Assembly: GCA_009778535.1 (NCBI GenBank)
Contig: WRJP01000002.1
Coordinates: 1 to 37,592 of the forward strand
DNA from: Propionibacteriaceae bacterium
Lineage (GTDB): Bacteria; Actinomycetota; Actinomycetes; Propionibacteriales; Propionibacteriaceae
DNA length: 37,592 nucleotides
Direction of reading: 5' to 3'
Of the stretch, positions 27,663-36,059 are shown one piece after another (position 1 is the first letter of the stretch; every line of letters begins with the position of its first letter). The position numbers and the translations under genes are program-made. The notes beneath the pieces were generated by a model. It was not told the origin of the DNA, made no database searches, and saw nothing but the letters and a program-made list of their open reading frames with translations.

Positions 27663-29363
27663 GTGACTCCTGCCGATAATCCAGCGCCGCGACAACGTGG
27701 TTCCTCCGATTCCCGCCCTAAACGAAATACCGCATCGCGGCGTGCCAGTGATGGAACCCGAGGTGCAACTACCGGTTCTACTAGGGGCACTGGGAGTTCC
27801 TTCCGGAGAAATTCGGCCAGCGCGCCAGCTTCGCGGAGGCAGACCCAGTTTCGACCCGGCGCCCAATCCAGCGGTAGCGACCGGGAAAATGGTGGGCGCT
27901 CCAGCGGTTCGCAGCGACGTCCGGATTATCAACCACGCGGCCGAGATGCCAGCAGTCGCGGCGCTAGCTCTCGTAGTGGCGACACAAGGCAACCTCGTCG
28001 TACCAATGAATCAACTGGGCGCGATTCTCGCCCACCTCGTCGTGATGACCAAGCCAGAGAACGTAGACAAGATTCAGATTTTACGCCGCGCCCGCGCCGC
28101 CGGGACGAGCAATCCTCAGCTCGGGCTCAAAACCCAGATTTCGCACGACGCTCACCCCGCCGCGATGAGCAGCCCAGGGAGCGCAGGCAAGGTTCGGACT
28201 TTGCGTCGCGTCCACCTCGGCGTGATGGCCAGTCCACCGAGCGGAGACAAGCCTCGGACTTTACCCCGCGTCCGCGCCGAAGTGACGACCAAGCCAGCCA
28301 ACGTAGACAAGGTTCGGACTTTGCGTCGCGTCCGCGCCGCCGGGATGAGCAATCTAGTGGCCGAACCCGAGACTCAGATTTCACCGCACGCCCCCGCCGT
28401 AACGCCCCATCAAGTCGGAATAACTTTGCTGGTTCACGCCCCGAGCGTCGCTCGTTTGCTGGCCGCGACCAACGCAAGGAAGATGGGGCGCGGGCAGACT
28501 TTGATCGCGGCAGACGACGCGACAATCTACGTGAGGCTACCTTCGAGAAACCAGAGCCGAAACAGCTCAATCCGGGGTTGGAACCCAAACCAGATGAGCC
28601 CGCAACCCCACAAGATTTAGATTTGCGCGAACTTCCCTTCGGAGTGCGAGCCGAGTTACGTGGAGTGGGCCAAAAGACAGCCGAAATTGTCGGAGCTCAT
28701 CTGCTGATGGCCGGAAAACTGATCGACACCGATCCCAAGCTGGCATATTCACATGCCGAAGCTGCCCGACGCCGTGCCGCCAGACTTCCCATAACCCGCG
28801 AAGCCACCGCTGAGACTGCATACGCTGCTGGTTATTACGATGTCGCCCTAAAAGAGTTTCGGGCACTACGGCGCGTAGGTGGCGGATCAGATGAGTACCT
28901 GCCCGCGATGGCTGACTGTGAACGCTTCCTGGGCAGAACCCAGCAGGCATTAGCTCTCATCAAAGAAGGCAAAGGCAGGCACCCCGATGTGCCACTGCGC
29001 GTAGAACTCACCTTGGTGGAAGCGGCAATCCGGCGCAGTCGGGGACAAACCGAAGAAGCGTTGCGGCTGCTGCGCAAAGAGATTGAACTGATTGGCAATC
29101 GGGGGTCAAAACTAGCCAGGGCGCGACTGCGGTATGGATTTGCCGATCACTTGGAAAGTTCAGGAGCCTTAGCGCAAGCCGAGCAGTGGTTCACTGCCGT
29201 TGTTAGCTTGGACACCGAGGCCACCACAGACGCATTTGAACGGGTAGCTGCACTGCAAGGCATGACAATCACCTTCGACGAGAGCGAAGACGAAGAAGAC
29301 ATCGAGCCAGATTCGCCCGTCGCTGCCGAAACAGATACCGAAGATGCCCCAAGCAACGAGTGA
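27663..29363 (+). CDS. Arg-rich repeat / TPR-like protein (Rv1691-like)
   Basis: The 566-aa protein has two parts. Residues 1-300 are low-complexity, rich in Arg, Ser, Asp and Gln, and contain six tandem 20-residue units (residues 130-249) ending in SDF/PDF and RPRRRDE-like words. Residues about 320-540 are helical and TPR-like: LPFGVRAELRGVGQKTAEIVGAHLLMAGKLIDTDP, ATAETAYAAGYYDVALKEFRAL, GRTQQALALIKEGKG, GQTEEALRLLRKEIEL. The tail is acidic. The C-terminal half matches the TPR protein I recall between tyrS and the HAD phosphatase in actinobacteria; the long basic N-terminus may bind RNA or be disordered. The start is GTG 27663 with a weak ribosome binding site. It overlaps the next gene by 20 bp. 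The function is unknown. Confidence 0.82.
   Translation: MTPADNPAPRQRGSSDSRPKRNTASRRASDGTRGATTGSTRGTGSSFRRNSASAPASRRQTQFRPGAQSSGSDRENGGRSSGSQRRPDYQPRGRDASSRGASSRSGDTRQPRRTNESTGRDSRPPRRDDQARERRQDSDFTPRPRRRDEQSSARAQNPDFARRSPRRDEQPRERRQGSDFASRPPRRDGQSTERRQASDFTPRPRRSDDQASQRRQGSDFASRPRRRDEQSSGRTRDSDFTARPRRNAPSSRNNFAGSRPERRSFAGRDQRKEDGARADFDRGRRRDNLREATFEKPEPKQLNPGLEPKPDEPATPQDLDLRELPFGVRAELRGVGQKTAEIVGAHLLMAGKLIDTDPKLAYSHAEAARRRAARLPITREATAETAYAAGYYDVALKEFRALRRVGGGSDEYLPAMADCERFLGRTQQALALIKEGKGRHPDVPLRVELTLVEAAIRRSRGQTEEALRLLRKEIELIGNRGSKLARARLRYGFADHLESSGALAQAEQWFTAVVSLDTEATTDAFERVAALQGMTITFDESEDEEDIEPDSPVAAETDTEDAPSNE
28050..28409 (+). repeat. 60-bp in-frame tandem repeat array, six units
   Basis: Six 60-bp units lie head to tail inside the TPR-like gene and encode 20-residue repeats such as QPRERRQGSDFASRPPRRDG and QSTERRQASDFTPRPRRSDD. 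DF occurs at residues 139-140 and then every 20 residues to 239-240. A partial unit precedes the array (DSRPPRRDD). Because 60 is divisible by 3, all frames stay open, which explains the large shadow ORFs (27697-28620 plus, 28127-28588 minus). Unit divergence shows the array is not freshly amplified, yet it may still vary in number between strains. Confidence 0.85.
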
Positions 29364-30369
29364 AAATAGTGCCCTAACTGCCAGATTGGCTGATCGCTAT
29401 GACGCGATGCTCTTTGATCTTGATGGGGTGATCTATGTCGGCGAGGCCGCCGTGCCTGGCGCCCCGGAAGCCGCAGCAGCCTTGAGTGAGTTAGGGAAAA
29501 GGTTGTTGTATGTCACAAACAACGCTGCACCTACCGCTGCCAGCGTCGCCGAACACCTAAAAAATATCGGTTTTTCAGCGACCGAAGATATGGTGCTTAC
29601 CAGCGCCCAAGTCGCGGTTAGCTACTTGCAAGCTGACCTTCCAGCAGGGGCGAAAATCTTGGTCGCCGGAACCTCAAATTTACGCGATCTGATCGCAGAA
29701 GCTGGATTCACCCCAGTTTTTAGTGCCGACGACGAGCCGCAAGCTGTCTTGCAAGGATACGACCCGAACATTGCGCTGCCAACCTTAGATGAGGCCTGTT
29801 TGGCGTTGGGACGTGGAGCGAAATGGTACGCCACAAATGCTGATACCTCGCGTCCATCACCACGTGGCATCGTCACTGCGGCAGGCTCGATGATAGCTGC
29901 CCTGTCAGTGACATTGGGGCGCTCCCCAGTCACCTTTGGCAAACCTGCGCTCCCGATGCTAACCGAGGCGGTGCGACGCAGTGGAGCTGAACGTCCCATC
30001 TTTGTTGGAGATCGGTTGGACACCGATATTGCTGGTGCGACGCTAGCCGGTATGGACTCGCTGTTGGTCTTTTCGGGAGTGCATGGAGCCCGAGATTTGA
30101 TTGCAGCAGTTCCCGAACGCCGTCCCACCGCGATTGGCGCAGACATCTCGGCGCTGTTGTCTCCGTCACGACATGTTGAGGTGGCGTTAACTCATGTAAC
30201 TTGCCAGGGACAGACAGCGCAAATCCGAGCTGGAATCATCGACCTAGTGACGCAACCAGAGAACATCGAGGCCGAGCTGTCAGCGCTGTGGGCGATAGCG
30301 CATCTGGCTTGGAGTAATCCGGGAAGTGACGCTGCCGCTGCGTTGGATGCGTTGAAGCAGGTGAAATAG
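29344..30369 (+). CDS. HAD-IIA phosphatase (NagD / glycerol-3-phosphate phosphatase-like)
   Basis: The 341-aa protein is a HAD superfamily IIA hydrolase. Motif I is MLFDLDGVIYVG with nucleophile and acid Asp residues, motif II is YVTNNA, and motif III/IV is FGKPALPMLTEA and FVGDRLDTDIAGA. The C2-type cap lies between about 100 and 200. The gene position matches Rv1692, described as a D,L-glycerol-3-phosphate phosphatase, so that activity is plausible but inferred. About 80 C-terminal residues after the HAD core (VEVALTHVTCQGQ...) are an extension of unclear role. ATG 29344 overlaps the end of the TPR gene by 20 bp. Confidence 0.9.
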   Translation: MPQATSENSALTARLADRYDAMLFDLDGVIYVGEAAVPGAPEAAAALSELGKRLLYVTNNAAPTAASVAEHLKNIGFSATEDMVLTSAQVAVSYLQADLPAGAKILVAGTSNLRDLIAEAGFTPVFSADDEPQAVLQGYDPNIALPTLDEACLALGRGAKWYATNADTSRPSPRGIVTAAGSMIAALSVTLGRSPVTFGKPALPMLTEAVRRSGAERPIFVGDRLDTDIAGATLAGMDSLLVFSGVHGARDLIAAVPERRPTAIGADISALLSPSRHVEVALTHVTCQGQTAQIRAGIIDLVTQPENIEAELSALWAIAHLAWSNPGSDAAAALDALKQVK

Positions 30370-30390
30370 TGACCTATGTCGTAGTCCCTT

Positions 30391-30478
30391 GGTTTCGATA
30401 CACCGACCTTATGGTCGGCAGCAACCAGACGGGCTCTTCTTGTCGGTTGAGTGGAGCCGTGGGCTCCGTATCGAAACC
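30391..30478. repeat. Palindromic intergenic repeat, copy 2 (TTTCGATAC family)
   Basis: Terminal inverted repeats GGTTTCGATAC (30391-30401) and GTATCGAAACC (30468-30478) bound an 88-bp element with two internal perfect hairpins, CCGACC-TTAT-GGTCGG (30403-30418) and GGAGCC-GTG-GGCTCC (30453-30467). It shares GGTTGAGT (30445-30452) with copy 1. It fills most of the gap between the HAD phosphatase gene and bioY, the point where bioYMN interrupts the remembered mycobacterial gene order. Confidence 0.78.
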
Positions 30479-30499
30479 ACGAGTAGCGACAGGAGCAAC

Positions 30500-31090
30500 A
30501 TGAGTCGCAACTTGGCAAATCCGAGTGTTGATCTGGCTTTGATTTCCGTTTTCGCTGCCCTCATCGCGGTGCTCGCCGTGGTGCCCGGGATTCCAATGCC
30601 AGGAACCACGGTGCCGATAACCTTGCAGACGTTGGGAGTGATTCTCGCCGGACTGGTGTTAGGTGGCTGGCGCGGATTTTGCGCCGTCATGCTCTACATT
30701 TTGGTGGGCTTGGTTGGAATCCCAATCTTTGCGCAAGGCATGGGTGGATTCGGCGTATTTGCCTCAATGAGCATCGGGTACCTGCTGGCATTCCCCATTG
30801 GAGCCTTCATAGCAGGGGCGCTGGCACGCATCGCCAGGGCACGCGGGTTCAAAGGAACATTCTTCTGGTTCGCGTTAGCAGCACTAATTGGCAGTTTGTT
30901 GATAATTGATGTCGGCGGGATTATCGGAATGATGATCATTGGGCAAGTTGATGTGATTACTGCCTTCGTGTTCAACCTTCCGTTCGTGGTTGGAGACATT
31001 ATCAAGAGCTTTGCCGGCGCCGGGATCGCCTTAGCTGTAAACAAAGCGTTCCCAGCGCTGCTGGCTGGGCGAAAGACGGCATCACTTTGA
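30500..31090 (+). CDS. bioY: Biotin ECF transporter substrate-binding S component
   Basis: BioY is the membrane S component that binds biotin. The 196-aa protein has about six hydrophobic segments and the family signatures PGIPMPGTTVPITLQTLGVILAG near the N-terminus, LVGIPIFAQGMGGFGVF, and GYLLAFPIGAFIAG. Start ATG 30500 is set by AGGAG five bases upstream; the track ORF begins inside the palindromic repeat and is rejected. The stop overlaps the bioM start (TTGA). No BirA-type operator or riboswitch was recognised upstream. Confidence 0.95.
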   Translation: MSRNLANPSVDLALISVFAALIAVLAVVPGIPMPGTTVPITLQTLGVILAGLVLGGWRGFCAVMLYILVGLVGIPIFAQGMGGFGVFASMSIGYLLAFPIGAFIAGALARIARARGFKGTFFWFALAALIGSLLIIDVGGIIGMMIIGQVDVITAFVFNLPFVVGDIIKSFAGAGIALAVNKAFPALLAGRKTASL

Positions 31091-31794
31091 TAGAACTGCG
31101 CGATGTTGAAGTGAAAGTCGCCTTGTTTCGAGCCGGACGAGCCGCCGAAACCAAGACGCTGCTACATTCGGTAAATCTGACACTTTCTGAAGACCGAATC
31201 GCCATCATTGGAGCCAATGGTTCGGGGAAATCGACGTTACTGCGCCTGTGCAACGGTTTGGTGCTGCCCAGCAGTGGAGAAGTGCAGGTTGCGGGGCTTT
31301 CCACTTCGACCCAGGCCAGCCAGGTTCGGTCGCTGGTAGGTTTCATTTTCACAGACCCGCTCGCGCAGTTGTTGATGAGCACCGCCATAGATGACGTGGA
31401 ACTAAGCCTGCGAAAGGCTATTAAAGACAAGAAAGAGCGCCACGCCAAAGCCTGGGAATTGCTTGCTGCTCGCGGGCTGGAACATGCTGGGGAGCAGAGT
31501 CTGTACGATCTTTCTGGAGGAGAACGTCAGCTTGTAGCATTGACTTCGGTGTTGGCAACCAACCCGCAAATCTTGGTGGCAGATGAACCGACCACGCTGC
31601 TCGATCTACGCAATCGCAACCAGGTAGTGCGAGCCCTTTGGGAACTGCCGCAGCAGGTGATCATAGCTACCCATGACCTCGATTTGGCACAGCAGGCAGA
31701 TCGGGTGATCGTGATTCATCAGGGGCAGGTTGCCTGCGACCAGGAACCGAGCGTGTCCATCAGCCACTATCGGAACCTGATGGAGTCGACATGA
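31087..31794 (+). CDS. bioM: Biotin ECF transporter ATPase BioM
   Basis: The 235-aa energy-coupling ATPase has Walker A IGANGSGKST, signature LSGGERQLVAL, Walker B ILVADEPTTLLDLRN and the switch HDLDLAQQADRV. The Q-loop region reads FIFTDPLAQLL, with Thr at the usual Gln position, which I recall from other actinobacterial BioM proteins. The start is TTG 31087, overlapping the bioY stop by 4 bp, and the stop overlaps bioN by 4 bp. Adjacency to bioY makes biotin the substrate rather than cobalt or nickel. Confidence 0.93.
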   Translation: MIELRDVEVKVALFRAGRAAETKTLLHSVNLTLSEDRIAIIGANGSGKSTLLRLCNGLVLPSSGEVQVAGLSTSTQASQVRSLVGFIFTDPLAQLLMSTAIDDVELSLRKAIKDKKERHAKAWELLAARGLEHAGEQSLYDLSGGERQLVALTSVLATNPQILVADEPTTLLDLRNRNQVVRALWELPQQVIIATHDLDLAQQADRVIVIHQGQVACDQEPSVSISHYRNLMEST

Positions 31795-32399
31795 ACGGTG
31801 TTTTTTCGCTCTATGTACCTGGCGATTCGCTGTTTCACCGCTGCCGGGTGGGGTGGAAGTACCTACTGATGATCGGGGCGACGTTCACCGGCGTACTGGC
31901 TCAAAACGTTTTCGTTTCGCTGGGGCTGCTGGTGGGGGTACTGGCGTGTCTGGGATTTTGCGGGCTGGGGTTAAGCTACACCTGGCGGCTGCCGGGGGGA
32001 ATCTGGGCGACTGCTGGGTTGCTGATCTGCTACCAGTCAATCTTAGGCAAACCACTTACAGGGGTGATGATCGCCACGAACCTGGTGATGGCGCTGTACG
32101 CGGCGCGTATCCTAACCATGACCACACCCGCGCCGATCTTGATAGATTCGCTGGTTTCCGCCTTTGGCTGGACGCGGATTATTGGTTTGAAACCGGCACG
32201 GATAGGTTTGGCGATCACATTGATGTTTCGATCGCTTCCTGCTCTGCTGGATTCATTTCGCCAGGTGCGGGAAGCTGCCAAAGCCAGAGGTAGGCAGCGT
32301 AATCTGGTTGCGTTAGTCACTCCCTTTGTAGTGAGAACTGTGGGGTACGCGCAGCAGACTGGAGAAGCCCTAGCGGCACGCGGGCTTGGCGATGAATGA
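31791..32399 (+). CDS. bioN: Biotin ECF transporter transmembrane T component BioN
   Basis: The 202-aa EcfT protein has an N-terminal FSLYVPGDSLFHRCRVGWKY, several hydrophobic helices, and the two coupling Ala-Arg-Gly motifs that contact the ATPase (REAAKARGRQR and EALAARGLGDE). It completes a dedicated three-gene biotin transporter with overlapping reading frames. The organism may be a biotin auxotroph or scavenger; no biotin synthesis gene is in the window. Confidence 0.92.
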   Translation: MNGVFSLYVPGDSLFHRCRVGWKYLLMIGATFTGVLAQNVFVSLGLLVGVLACLGFCGLGLSYTWRLPGGIWATAGLLICYQSILGKPLTGVMIATNLVMALYAARILTMTTPAPILIDSLVSAFGWTRIIGLKPARIGLAITLMFRSLPALLDSFRQVREAAKARGRQRNLVALVTPFVVRTVGYAQQTGEALAARGLGDE

Positions 32400-32411
32400 G
32401 AGGATTGACAC

Positions 32412-32630
32412 ATGAACGATGCTGAACACTCGCTTTCTGGCGGCAATGACGGCGAAGAACTCGATGGCGACGCTGCCGAGTTGATGCCTGCTCCAATCAC
32501 AGGTGATGAGGCCATTGATAAAGTGCTGGCAGATTTGGATTTGAGTCAGAGCGTGGAAACTCATCTGGAACAGTACGCAAAGGTGCTGGATGTATTGCAG
32601 CAGTCCTTGAAGCGTGACGATTTTGAGTGA
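32412..32630 (+). CDS. Small conserved protein (Rv1693-like), function unknown
   Basis: The 72-aa protein is acidic, with a disordered N-terminus (MNDAEHSLSGGNDGEELDGD) and a predicted helical C-terminal part (DEAIDKVLADLDLSQSVETHLEQYAKVLDVLQQSL). Position directly before tlyA and after the HAD phosphatase block equals that of Rv1693 in M. tuberculosis, and the VxxHxxxYxxVLxxLQ pattern is what I recall for that family. The ribosome binding site GAGG precedes the ATG. It overlaps the tlyA start by 17 bp, so the two are translationally coupled. Confidence 0.8.
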   Translation: MNDAEHSLSGGNDGEELDGDAAELMPAPITGDEAIDKVLADLDLSQSVETHLEQYAKVLDVLQQSLKRDDFE

Positions 32631-33399
32631 AACCGACAAGTCGCAAGCTAACCGGCTCGATGTGGCGCTGGTTCAGCGCGGACTGTTCAGCTCAAGAGCA
32701 AAAGCCGCCGCCGCTGTCGCTGCCGGTAAGGTTCAAGTAGCCGGTGCGGTTACTACGAAAGTAGCAACCCTAGTAACAGCAAATTCGCAAATCACGGTAT
32801 CGGCTCCCGATCACTATGTGTCACGGGCTGCCCATAAGCTGCTAGCCGCGCTAGACGAGTCTGGCATCGAAGTGCCGACGCGGGTGCTGGATGCGGGAGC
32901 TTCAACGGGCGGTTTTACCCAGGTGTTGTTGGAACGCGGTGCCGAGCGGGTCTACGCGGTCGATGTGGGGCATGGGCAACTCGCGGAAATGCTGCGAAAT
33001 GACCCGAAGGTTACCGAGCACGAAGGTTTTAACCTACGCGATCTGAGTCTTGATCAGCTCGAATCCCAGCCGGTGGAGTTGATAGTCGCCGACGTGTCGT
33101 TCATATCTTTGAAGCTATTACTCAAACCACTGTTGGCAGTGCTGGCACCTGACGGGATTGCGCTGCTGCTCGTGAAACCTCAATTTGAGGTAGGACGCGG
33201 CGGGCTGAATTCGCAAGGAGTAGTAACTGATGAAGGCACGCGGTGCCGCGTGGTCAATGAAGTCATTGAACATGCGGTCAGCCTGGGAGCCGAATGCATA
33301 TGGCGCGGACGCAGTGCCTTGGTTGGGGCGAGCGGGAACGTAGAGTATTTCATTGCGCTGACTGTCGGCACACCTGCTGCTGATTGCCCCAGCGTCTAA
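32614..33399 (+). CDS. tlyA: TlyA-family rRNA (cytidine-2'-O)-methyltransferase
   Basis: The 261-aa protein has an N-terminal S4 RNA-binding domain (LDVALVQRGLFSSRAKAAAAVAAGKVQV) and an FtsJ-like SAM methyltransferase domain with VLDAGASTGGFTQVLLERGA (SAM motif), VYAVDVGHGQL, VADVSFISLKLLL and LVKPQFEVG. In mycobacteria TlyA methylates C1409 of 16S and C1920 of 23S rRNA, and its loss gives capreomycin resistance; the same role is inferred here. The start is GTG 32614, or TTG 32623, both within the end of the preceding ORF. Confidence 0.93.
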   Translation: MTILSETDKSQANRLDVALVQRGLFSSRAKAAAAVAAGKVQVAGAVTTKVATLVTANSQITVSAPDHYVSRAAHKLLAALDESGIEVPTRVLDAGASTGGFTQVLLERGAERVYAVDVGHGQLAEMLRNDPKVTEHEGFNLRDLSLDQLESQPVELIVADVSFISLKLLLKPLLAVLAPDGIALLLVKPQFEVGRGGLNSQGVVTDEGTRCRVVNEVIEHAVSLGAECIWRGRSALVGASGNVEYFIALTVGTPAADCPSV

Positions 33400-33442
33400 G
33401 AGGTTCGATAGGGTTGGTGTTGAAGAAACGATGGAGAACTCG

Positions 33443-34363
33443 ATGGAACCTAGCAGGCGTATCGCAGTTATGATGCATCGCGGCCGTGAAGCTGCGACGC
33501 GGGCTGCTGCGGAATTCGTGACCGAGATCAGCATAAAAGGTTTCCGCTGTGCGCTAGATGCCGCCGATTCCCAATCGCTTACAGCCGAAGTTCCCGATGC
33601 CAAGATAGAACCGCTGGAAAACGACGTTCACGCCGAGCTAGCCGTCGTATTTGGAGGAGATGGCAATATCCTTCGGGCTGCCGAGTGGGCGTTGCCCAGG
33701 CAGGTGCCGGTGTTGGGTGTAAATCTGGGACACGTCGGGTTTTTGGCCGAGTTGGAATCTGCGCAGCTTGGGACTCTGATCGAGCGGGTAGTTGAGCGAG
33801 ATTATCAGGTTGAGGAACGCCAGACGATTACCTGCGAGCTACGTGATGCTCCTGGTGGTGAGAAGGTGTGGGAATCGTTCGCTGTAAATGAGTGTGCTGT
33901 TGAGAAGCTGACCAGGGAGCGAATGCTTGAAGTGCTGGTACGCATTGATGATCGTCCACTTTCGCGTTGGGCAACAGACGGGGTGTTGGTGGCAACTCCC
34001 ACTGGTTCTACGGCGTATGCTTTCTCGGCGCATGGGCCGGTGATATGGCCGGAAGTTGAGGCGTTGCTGCTGGTTCCGCTCAGCGCACACGCACTCTTTA
34101 ATCGCTCAGTTGTGGTAGGTACCAAATCTGTTATCAAGGTGGAAGTTCTGCCCTCTACTCCCGATGGTTTGATTTGGTGCGACGGGCGACGTTCAAGTGA
34201 AATCCATGCTGGTATGGAATTGGTAGTGGCCGCCAGTAAAGAAAAGCTGCTGCTGGCGCGCACTAGCGAGCAGCCGTTCATCACCAGACTAGTCCGCAAA
34301 TTCCATCTGCCAATAGATGGTTGGCGCGGGGCGGCGGAACGGGAACAAGTTCATGCTGAATGA
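33443..34363 (+). CDS. nadK: NAD kinase
   Basis: NadK phosphorylates NAD to NADP. The 306-aa protein shows the GGDG motif (VVFGGDGNILRAAE), GVNLGHVGFLAE, the FAVNECAVEK segment with the NE motif, and the glycine-rich ATPTGSTAYAFSAHGPV. ATG 33443 (MEPSRRIAV) is preferred because GGAG lies six bases upstream; the track ATG 33431 is 4 codons earlier. The reading frame overlaps recN by 11 bp. The order tlyA-nadK-recN is typical of actinobacteria. Confidence 0.95.
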   Translation: MEPSRRIAVMMHRGREAATRAAAEFVTEISIKGFRCALDAADSQSLTAEVPDAKIEPLENDVHAELAVVFGGDGNILRAAEWALPRQVPVLGVNLGHVGFLAELESAQLGTLIERVVERDYQVEERQTITCELRDAPGGEKVWESFAVNECAVEKLTRERMLEVLVRIDDRPLSRWATDGVLVATPTGSTAYAFSAHGPVIWPEVEALLLVPLSAHALFNRSVVVGTKSVIKVEVLPSTPDGLIWCDGRRSSEIHAGMELVVAASKEKLLLARTSEQPFITRLVRKFHLPIDGWRGAAEREQVHAE

Positions 34364-36059
34364 ACTTAGGATCAAAAACCTGGGCGTGATCGAAGAAGCC
34401 GTGATCGCACCGCATGCTGGCTTCACCGTGGTCACTGGCGAGACGGGCGCAGGAAAGACCATGATCGTCAACGGACTTTCACTGCTCACCGGCGAAAAGG
34501 CAGACCCGAAACTCATCCGTTCTGGAACGTCGCGGGCGTTGGTGGAAGCCGAATGGATACAACCGGGTACTGCGCTGGAACCCTTGGAGGAATTTGGGGC
34601 TGAAGTTGAGCCGTTAAGCGAAGGAACGGCTGCGGTGCTCATTACTCGGCAACTTGAGGCTTCGCGTTCAAAACTGTTGATCGGTGGAGCCACGATTCCG
34701 CTAAATCAAGGCGTGGGCTTGATTGGAGATTGGGTCACGATTCACGGGCAGTCCGAGCAGGTTCGTCTGGCCAGACCACAGCGGCAACGTCAAATGTTGG
34801 ATGCCTGGGCAGGGGCTGATTTGGATGATTTGTTAGCTCGGTACCAACAGGCGTATTTTGAAAAACGAGACCTTGACGCGGAATTGCTGGAGTTGACCAA
34901 GCAGTCAGCTACCAGATTGCACGAGCTAGATATGCTGCGCTACGGCCTAGCTGACATTGCCAAAGTCGATCCCCAGCCTGGAGAAGATCAGCAGTTGGCG
35001 TTGGAGGCGAAACGGTTACAGAGTGTCGATGAGTTGCAGGTCGCTGCACGGGCGGCAGCGGTGGCGCTTTCTGGTGATGTGGATTCATTTGCCGACGCTG
35101 GTAATGCATTGAATCTGATCGAAGGCGCTCGCAAGGCGCTGGGCAAGGTTGACGATCCGGTTTTGCTGGAACTGTCTGCACGTCTGGGTGAGGCATCCGT
35201 AGGGCTTACAGATATTTCGATGGCGCTGGCCAGCTATTTAGATTCACTGGAAGCTGACCCGATACGTTTGGAGTGGATAGCATCCCGGCGTTCCGAATTG
35301 CAGCAACTCACCCGTAAGTATGGGGACAATATAGATGCGGTGCTGGCGTGGGCAGACTCGGCGATGCAGCGGGTGTTTGAACTAGATAGCAGCGATGATC
35401 GCGCCGCTCAAATCAAAGAACGCATTGCAGCGCTGGATGCCACAGCTAATGAACTGGCAGCTCAGATTAGCAAAGTACGCCAGACGTGCGGTGCCCAGTT
35501 AGCCGAACTTGTTGGCACCGAGTTGGCAGTGTTAGCGATGCCTGCTGCCAGGTTGGAGTTCGAGTTGACGCAGTTGCCACAGTTGAATCCTTGGGGGCGG
35601 GATCAAGTACAGATCATGTTTGCGGCAAATTCCGGCTCGGAGTTGGGGGCGCTAGCCAAATTTGCTTCAGGTGGAGAACTGTCTCGGGTGCGTTTGGCGC
35701 TGGAAGTGGTGTTGGCAAGCCGAAATGATCATGAATCAAGTTATGAACAAGTCTTCGTTTTTGACGAAATCGACGCCGGTGTCGGTGGGGCGGTGGCGTT
35801 AGAGATAGGACGGCGGCTCAAACGTTTGGCGCAAAGCGCTCAGGTGATCGTAGTAACTCATCTTGCCCAGGTCGCCGCTTTCGCTGACCGGCATTTCTTC
35901 GTTTCCAAAGCTGACGACCAGCAGGTCACCAAGAGCCAAGTGAACGAAGTAACCGGTGCGGATCGTTTGGATGTCCTCGCACAGATGATGGGCGGACTAG
36001 ACTCCGCTTCGGCCATTGCACACGCCCAAGATTTACTCCAGACCGCGCTGTCTGGATAG
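34353..36059 (+). CDS. recN: DNA repair protein RecN
   Basis: RecN is an SMC-like ATPase acting in recombinational repair of double-strand breaks. The 568-aa protein has an N-terminal ATP-binding half with VVTGETGAGKTMIVNGLSLLTG and HGQSEQVRL. A central coiled-coil region (about 150-370) follows. The C-terminal half has FASGGELSRVRLALE (ABC signature) and VFDEIDAGVGG (Walker B), then VVTHLAQVAAFADRHF. ATG 34353 (MLNELRIKNLGVIEEA) gives the conserved N-terminus and lies inside the end of nadK. I saw no SOS box, as expected for a gene translated from an upstream transcript. Confidence 0.95.
   Translation: MLNELRIKNLGVIEEAVIAPHAGFTVVTGETGAGKTMIVNGLSLLTGEKADPKLIRSGTSRALVEAEWIQPGTALEPLEEFGAEVEPLSEGTAAVLITRQLEASRSKLLIGGATIPLNQGVGLIGDWVTIHGQSEQVRLARPQRQRQMLDAWAGADLDDLLARYQQAYFEKRDLDAELLELTKQSATRLHELDMLRYGLADIAKVDPQPGEDQQLALEAKRLQSVDELQVAARAAAVALSGDVDSFADAGNALNLIEGARKALGKVDDPVLLELSARLGEASVGLTDISMALASYLDSLEADPIRLEWIASRRSELQQLTRKYGDNIDAVLAWADSAMQRVFELDSSDDRAAQIKERIAALDATANELAAQISKVRQTCGAQLAELVGTELAVLAMPAARLEFELTQLPQLNPWGRDQVQIMFAANSGSELGALAKFASGGELSRVRLALEVVLASRNDHESSYEQVFVFDEIDAGVGGAVALEIGRRLKRLAQSAQVIVVTHLAQVAAFADRHFFVSKADDQQVTKSQVNEVTGADRLDVLAQMMGGLDSASAIAHAQDLLQTALSG

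Noticed and set aside
27697-28620. 307-aa plus-strand ORF overlapping the TPR-like gene
   Set aside because: It is a frame shadow of the 60-bp repeat array, which keeps all frames open. It has no recognisable domain, and the frame that continues into the conserved TPR-like region is the one starting at 27663.
30370-30499. Riboswitch or BirA operator upstream of bioY
   Set aside because: The stems there belong to the TTTCGATAC repeat shared with 25469-25523; no biotin operator pattern was recognised.
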